NCBI GenBank assembly: GCA_013397455.1
Contig: VYZB01000116.1
Span: 1 to 64,000 of the forward strand
Length of the DNA stretch: 64,000 nucleotides
Source: Crotophaga sulcirostris
Lineage: Eukaryota > Chordata > Aves > Cuculiformes > Crotophagidae
Direction: 5' to 3'
Shown: in pieces, positions 63,276-64,000 of the stretch
Layout: each line of letters starts with the position of its first letter
Numbering within the stretch: the stretch's first letter is position 1
The notes under the pieces: model-generated
What the model was told of the DNA's origin: nothing
Databases searched by the model: none
What the model saw: the letters and a program-made list of their open reading frames with translations, nothing else
Position numbers and translations under genes: made by a program

Positions 63276-64000
63276 CAACACAGCAAGATGCGTTTGCGTA
63301 GGCAGGTTTTGGTCTCTGTTTCCAGATTCCAATTCTGCACATTTGCAGTTCCTTTTTTTTTCTACATTCTGTATGGTCCTGTCATAAATCTCCTTTTCAA
63401 TACAAGGCAGTATGGAATTAAGGTGTGAGTAATAGCAAGAGTATCCATTATTCTATTAGAATATTATTCTAACATTCAATATTGTATTAGGAGAAAGCTT
63501 TTTGATTCCTGCAAATTTTGAGGATTAATCAAGTTTCAGCTCATCACCTGCACCATTAGCCTTAAGCACTATGAAAATCTTCTTCATAATCTACTGAACA
63601 CAGACCCAGGTTAGTTAAAGGGAATTTTTCTTTCTGATATCACAAAATAATATTTAGTAAATTTGAATATGCAGTTCTAAGACTTTCCACGGCTGTGATT
63701 CACAAACAGATTGTCCAGAATATACCTCCCTTCTACAATAATTACTGTCCTACCATAAAGACTATTCTGCATCAAAGGTTATTGCTTAAAAATATTTCTA
63801 ACAGGCCCAGAAGAAAGCTGGAAATGTGTAATCCCTGGTTTTCATGAAGACAAATTGCATTTTAAAATTCTTCTAATGAAGCAGTATTCATCAGCTCTCC
63901 TTCATCTATCTTTTCAGAGTGAGTTTCAGTGCACAGATAAGAAGATTAATGCCTCTGAACTTTACAACACTTTTTGTGCCATTATAGTGGTACTCTAGTG
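63276..64000. other. Non-coding stretch to the window end, nothing recognised
   Basis: AT-rich unique sequence without recognisable genes or repeats. Confidence 0.6.

Overview
The window looks like non-coding vertebrate nuclear DNA, almost certainly from a bird. It is AT-rich. The recognisable content is truncated CR1 LINEs, two solo LTRs of an avian ERV family I know best from songbirds and other Neoaves, and a few very old sauropsid or amniote dispersed repeats. I found no convincing protein-coding gene, rRNA, tRNA, CRISPR array or operon. The longest open frames (up to 144 codons) are about what AT-rich random sequence gives. The best coding frame belongs to a CR1 ORF2 fragment.

Layout. 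1-775: two CR1 3' fragments, the first internally deleted. 776-18479: long unique stretch with a 16-bp palindrome, an 18-G homopolymer, a GC-richer patch near 9.1-9.9 kb and a strong imperfect inverted repeat at 13.3 kb. 18480-26163: a rearranged CR1, a 40-bp tandem duplication at 20.0 kb, and the youngest-looking CR1 at 25.6 kb. 26164-38048: an ancient interspersed-repeat tail at 27.6 kb, short simple repeats, three CR1 fragments (31.5, 35.0 and 36.1 kb), and a GC-richer block at 37.1-37.9 kb that may be a decayed LTR. 38049-38602 and 52943-53562: two solo LTRs, each with an imperfect 5-bp target-site duplication. Between them lie three CR1s (42.1, 44.7 and 48.6 kb), a perfect four-unit heat-shock-element-like motif at 45.6 kb and an old repeat at 47.2 kb. 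53563-64000: an ancient minus-strand CR1 at 55.4 kb, a speculative exon at 59.1 kb and a minus-strand CR1 at 62.8 kb.

The window reads as a large intron or intergenic desert with layered repeat ages: very old CR1 and MIR/L3-like relics, then octamer-tail CR1s, then TACTGTGA-tail CR1s and ERV solo LTRs. Ten of twelve CR1 fragments lie on the plus strand. I saw no evidence of a new biological system. The items most worth checking are the inverted repeat at 13320-13394, the 40-bp duplication at 20019-20098, the HSE-like motif at 45638-45655 and the candidate exon at 59111-59323.
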